NCBI GenBank assembly: GCA_002551355.1
Contig: NTHE01000058.1
Coordinates: 1-50,878, forward strand
From: Streptomyces sp. man185
GTDB taxonomy: Bacteria > Actinomycetota > Actinomycetes > Streptomycetales > Streptomycetaceae
Direction of reading: 5' to 3'
DNA length: 50,878 nt
The position numbers and the translations under genes were made by a program. Of the stretch, positions 50,345-50,878 are shown piece by piece; the first letter of the stretch is position 1; each line of letters starts with the position of its first letter. The notes under the pieces are model-generated. The model made no database searches, had not been told where the DNA came from, and was given only the letters and a program-made list of their open reading frames with translations.

Positions 50345-50878
50345 GCGGCCCGCTGCTCGCGGCGGAGGCGCAGCAGTTCGGCGGCGGCCACGACGGCCAC
50401 GACCCAGGCGGCGATGAGGCCTTCCCGCGGCCAGGACTCGGCCCGGTCACCGCCCGGCGGCAGCCATCGGTACAGCCAGTGCGAGACCAGGACGTGCCCG
50501 GCCCACAGCCCGCCCAACGACCACCAGGCGGCCTTGCGGTGGCCGGTCACGATCGCGCCCAAGCAGCCCACGGCGACGGCGACGAGCACCGGACCGTACG
50601 GGTAGCCCGCCGCGAGGTAGCCCAGGGTCGCCGCGCAGGTGGTGGCCACGGCGACGGCGGGGCGGCGGCGCCGGAGGAGCAGCACGCCGACCGCGACGAA
50701 CAGCAGCAGCCGGGCCGTCAGGTCAGGGGCCGGCGGTCCTGCCCGTGCTCGGCGAAGCCTGTACCGACCATGACGAACACCAGGAGCAGCGTCGTCGACA
50801 CCCAGGGCAGCCCGGCGGCGGTCCGCGAGCGCGCGACGGACAGCCACGGCGGCCCGCCGCGCCACCCCGGGCGCTGTC
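50340..50878 (-). pseudogene. Sensor histidine kinase, N-terminal membrane part only (runs off the window)
   Basis: On the minus strand from the window edge one frame reads SRTAAGLPWVSTTLLLVFVM then VGTGFAEHGQDRRPL before a TGA. After one missing base near 50724 another frame continues LTARLLLFVAVGVLLLRRRR, TTCAATLGYLAAGYPYGPVL, GAIVTGHRKAAWWSLGGLWA and VVAVVAAAELLRLRREQRAA. This is the membrane sensor of an actinobacterial NarX-type kinase. The dimerisation and ATPase domains are absent. It joins the response-regulator remnant near 50341 out of frame. Confidence 0.75.

Noticed and set aside
1..50878. CRISPR arrays, tRNA or rRNA genes, prophage, large biosynthetic cluster
   Set aside because: No regularly spaced repeats, no cloverleaf or rRNA-like sequence, and no phage structural or PKS/NRPS domains were recognised on either strand.

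Overview
The window is high-GC, actinobacterial DNA, almost certainly a Streptomyces chromosome. The signs are very high GC at third codon positions, frequent GTG and TTG starts, GGAGG-type ribosome binding sites, and families typical of the genus: a streptophobe membrane protein, a WhiB factor, DUF6777, DUF6643, an SCO4225-type membrane protein, the XRE/DUF5753 plus ATP-binding pair, and SpoIIE-type PP2C phosphatases. I see no rRNA, tRNA, CRISPR array or prophage.

Layout. 1-7 kb: membrane and regulatory genes (streptophobe fragment, DUF6777, DUF1232, WhiB, secreted serine hydrolase, PP2C phosphatase, XRE regulator, HATPase). 6.6-13.9 kb: RNase H, SDR, an ABC exporter behind a MerR-like long-spacer promoter, a methyltransferase, then a beta-carbonic anhydrase next to a SulP anion carrier, probably a CO2/bicarbonate pair. 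13.9-18 kb: a scarred stretch with an AraC C-terminal remnant, DUF2267, and a minus-strand overlapping operon (truncated glycoside-hydrolase-like gene, frameshifted acyltransferase, an unannotated 73-codon membrane ORF, SAM methyltransferase). The truncated end of that operon abuts the C-terminal stub of a plus-strand sugar ABC permease. 18-29 kb: MHS transporter, cytosolic 5'-nucleotidase, secreted neutral ceramidase, Nudix, Lnt, PH-like protein, MurI-like racemase, HpnB glycosyltransferase, double TerD protein. 29-41.7 kb: DUF6643, an Rv1733c-like protein, a beta-helix/AAA+ fusion, a large membrane hydrolase, a DeoR regulator, a sigma-like membrane protein, SDR/DUF2867 and SRPBCC proteins. 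41.7-43 kb: an IS5-family transposase ORF that runs in frame into an ankyrin-repeat domain. 43-50.9 kb: Cds1-type cysteine desulfhydrase, HATPase, SHOCT, a ROK repressor divergent from an apparently leaderless MFS gene, and finally a collapsed two-component system in which a histidine-kinase N-terminus is joined to a response-regulator C-terminus.

Most of the region is ordinary, slightly variable chromosomal arm. The most notable points are three deletion/decay scars (13.9 kb, 16-17.8 kb, 50.3 kb), the IS5-ankyrin read-through gene, the cysteine-laddered beta-helix/AAA+ protein, the hidden small membrane ORF coupled on both sides by stop/start overlaps, and the leaderless MFS start sitting inside a probable ROK operator. 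I found no clear evidence of a wholly new defence or biosynthetic system. The beta-helix/AAA+ protein and the IS-ankyrin gene are the best candidates for unfamiliar biology.
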